In this document: one piece after another, positions 5,859 to 6,642 of the stretch
How positions within the stretch are numbered: the stretch's first letter is position 1
Layout of the letters: each line of letters opens with the position of its first letter
NCBI GenBank assembly: GCA_023384025.1
Contig: JAHDXX010000174.1
Coordinates: 1-6,642 of the forward strand
Origin: Sphingomonadaceae bacterium
Lineage (GTDB): Bacteria; Pseudomonadota; Alphaproteobacteria; Sphingomonadales; Sphingomonadaceae
Length of the DNA: 6,642 nt
Direction: 5' to 3'
The notes under the pieces: model-generated
Databases searched by the model: none
What the model was told of the DNA's origin: nothing
Seen by the model: the letters and a program-made list of their open reading frames with translations, nothing else
Position numbers and translations under genes: made by a program

Positions 5859-6642
5859 GTCACCCAGTCACGCTCGGGAATACCAAGCAGGTGCAGGATC
5901 GCGGTCAGGTCGCCCTGCTCGATCCACCCGTCCGCCGCCTGTTTTGCCTTCGGTTTGGCCCGGTATGCGATGCCATAGGTGGCCGCTTCAAGCATCGGAA
6001 TGTCGTTCGCACCGTCGCCTGTCGCGAGCGAAACAGTGTCTTTGCCCAGCAGGGCCGCTTCTTCCTGCAAGACCCGCAGTTTGGTGCTGCTGTCAGCAAT
6101 CGGCCCGGCCAGACCACCGGTCAGCAAACCATCGGCGACTTCGAGGCGGTTACCCACCACCCGCTCGAATCCGAGCATCTCGGCCACAGGATCGGCGAAA
6201 TGGTGGAAGCCCCCGGTGACCAGCACCGTCCGGCAGCCATGCGCCTTGAGCGTCGCAACAAGGGTTTTCGCCCCGGGCATGGGGGTTATCCGTTCGGCGA
6301 GGCACCGCGCAATCGCCCCTTCACCCAACCCTGCCAGCAGCCCGACCCGTTCGCGCAAGGCGCTTTCGAAATCGAGCTCCCCCTGCATCGCCCGCTCGGT
6401 GATCTCTGCAATTTGCGGCTTCAACCCGGCGTAATCGGCCAGTTCATCGATGCATTCCTGCCCGATCATGGTTGAATCCATGTCGGAGACGAACAGCGAT
6501 GGAATGCGCGGGGGACCGTCACTCGCAAGCAGATCCACCTCGGGGAGATGGCGCGTCAGCTCGCGGATCAGGCCCTTCCCCTCCACTCCCGCGGATTCTA
6601 TCTCGTGCACCGGTCCACCTGGCACTCGACGCATTTCATCGG
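5852..6642 (-). CDS. serB: Phosphoserine phosphatase, N terminus probably cut by the window edge
   Basis: Cytoplasmic HAD-superfamily phosphatase that performs the last step of serine synthesis, hydrolysing O-phosphoserine to L-serine. Counting from the Met codon at 6634, the HAD motifs are all present: motif I SDMDSTMIGQE at 50-60 with nucleophile D51 and acid/base D53, motif II VTGGF with T140, motif III lysine K185 (SSTKLRVLQ), and motif IV GDGANDIPML at 206-215. The stretch ECIDELADYAG to about 110 is the SerB cap domain. The frame stays open from 6634 to the window edge with no stop. Only about 50 residues precede motif I, whereas alphaproteobacterial SerB proteins usually carry about 80 or more, so the true start is probably outside. 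The ATG at 6632-6634 remains a possible start. The stop is shared, tail to tail, with the deiodinase-like gene. Confidence 0.95.
   Translation of the reverse strand, partial: DEMRRVPGGPVHEIESAGVEGKGLIRELTRHLPEVDLLASDGPPRIPSLFVSDMDSTMIGQECIDELADYAGLKPQIAEITERAMQGELDFESALRERVGLLAGLGEGAIARCLAERITPMPGAKTLVATLKAHGCRTVLVTGGFHHFADPVAEMLGFERVVGNRLEVADGLLTGGLAGPIADSSTKLRVLQEEAALLGKDTVSLATGDGANDIPMLEAATYGIAYRAKPKAKQAADGWIEQGDLTAILHLLGIPERDWVTS

Noticed and set aside
5486..6475. A 329-codon plus-strand open frame opposite serB
   Set aside because: It overlaps the deiodinase-like gene in another frame and is antisense to SerB, in which all HAD motifs are present. The translation is Arg/Ala-rich with no family features.
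1..6642. Mobile element, CRISPR array, toxin-antitoxin or defence island
   Set aside because: No direct-repeat arrays, terminal inverted repeats, transposase or integrase-like frames, or composition shifts are visible. All genes look like native chromosomal genes.

Overview
The window is ordinary, densely packed chromosomal DNA of a high-G+C (about two thirds by eye) Gram-negative bacterium. The gene set points to an aerobic alphaproteobacterium: a bacterial Coq4, the short PurL type, the xseB-ispA pair, a DUF2177 protein, and a SerB whose DMDSTMIGQE motif I region looks sphingomonad-like. I would guess Sphingomonadales, possibly Erythrobacteraceae, but that placement is inference from remembered protein sequences and no search was run. 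I see no transposase, integrase, tRNA, rRNA, CRISPR array or phage gene, and codon use looks uniform throughout.

Layout. (1) Positions 1-562, minus strand: xseB (exonuclease VII small subunit), overlapping by 8 bp the start of ispA (farnesyl diphosphate synthase), which runs off the left edge. (2) Positions 612-4288, plus strand: a tight four-gene run consisting of a DUF2177 membrane protein, a six-helix membrane protein with a YdjM/DUF457-like His/Asp layout, purL (purine synthesis), and a small DUF6122-like membrane protein with a GTG start. (3) Positions 4285-5088, minus strand: coq4 (ubiquinone synthesis). (4) Positions 5184-5855, plus strand: a flavin nitroreductase-fold protein that keeps the substrate triad of iodotyrosine deiodinase. 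(5) Positions 5852 to the right edge, minus strand: serB (phosphoserine phosphatase), cut at its N terminus by the window edge.

The genes serve separate housekeeping needs: isoprenoid and quinone supply (ispA, coq4), DNA repair (xseB), purine synthesis (purL) and serine synthesis (serB). Less routine are the three uncharacterised membrane proteins packed around purL, two of which independently show the same H...D...H...HxxxD pattern, and the deiodinase-like flavoprotein. Both convergent gene pairs share their stop codons in one CTAG. I found no convincing evidence of a wholly new system; these are the points most worth checking. No stretch longer than 300 bp lacks a gene; the longest gap is 95 bp (5089-5183) and holds a candidate promoter.
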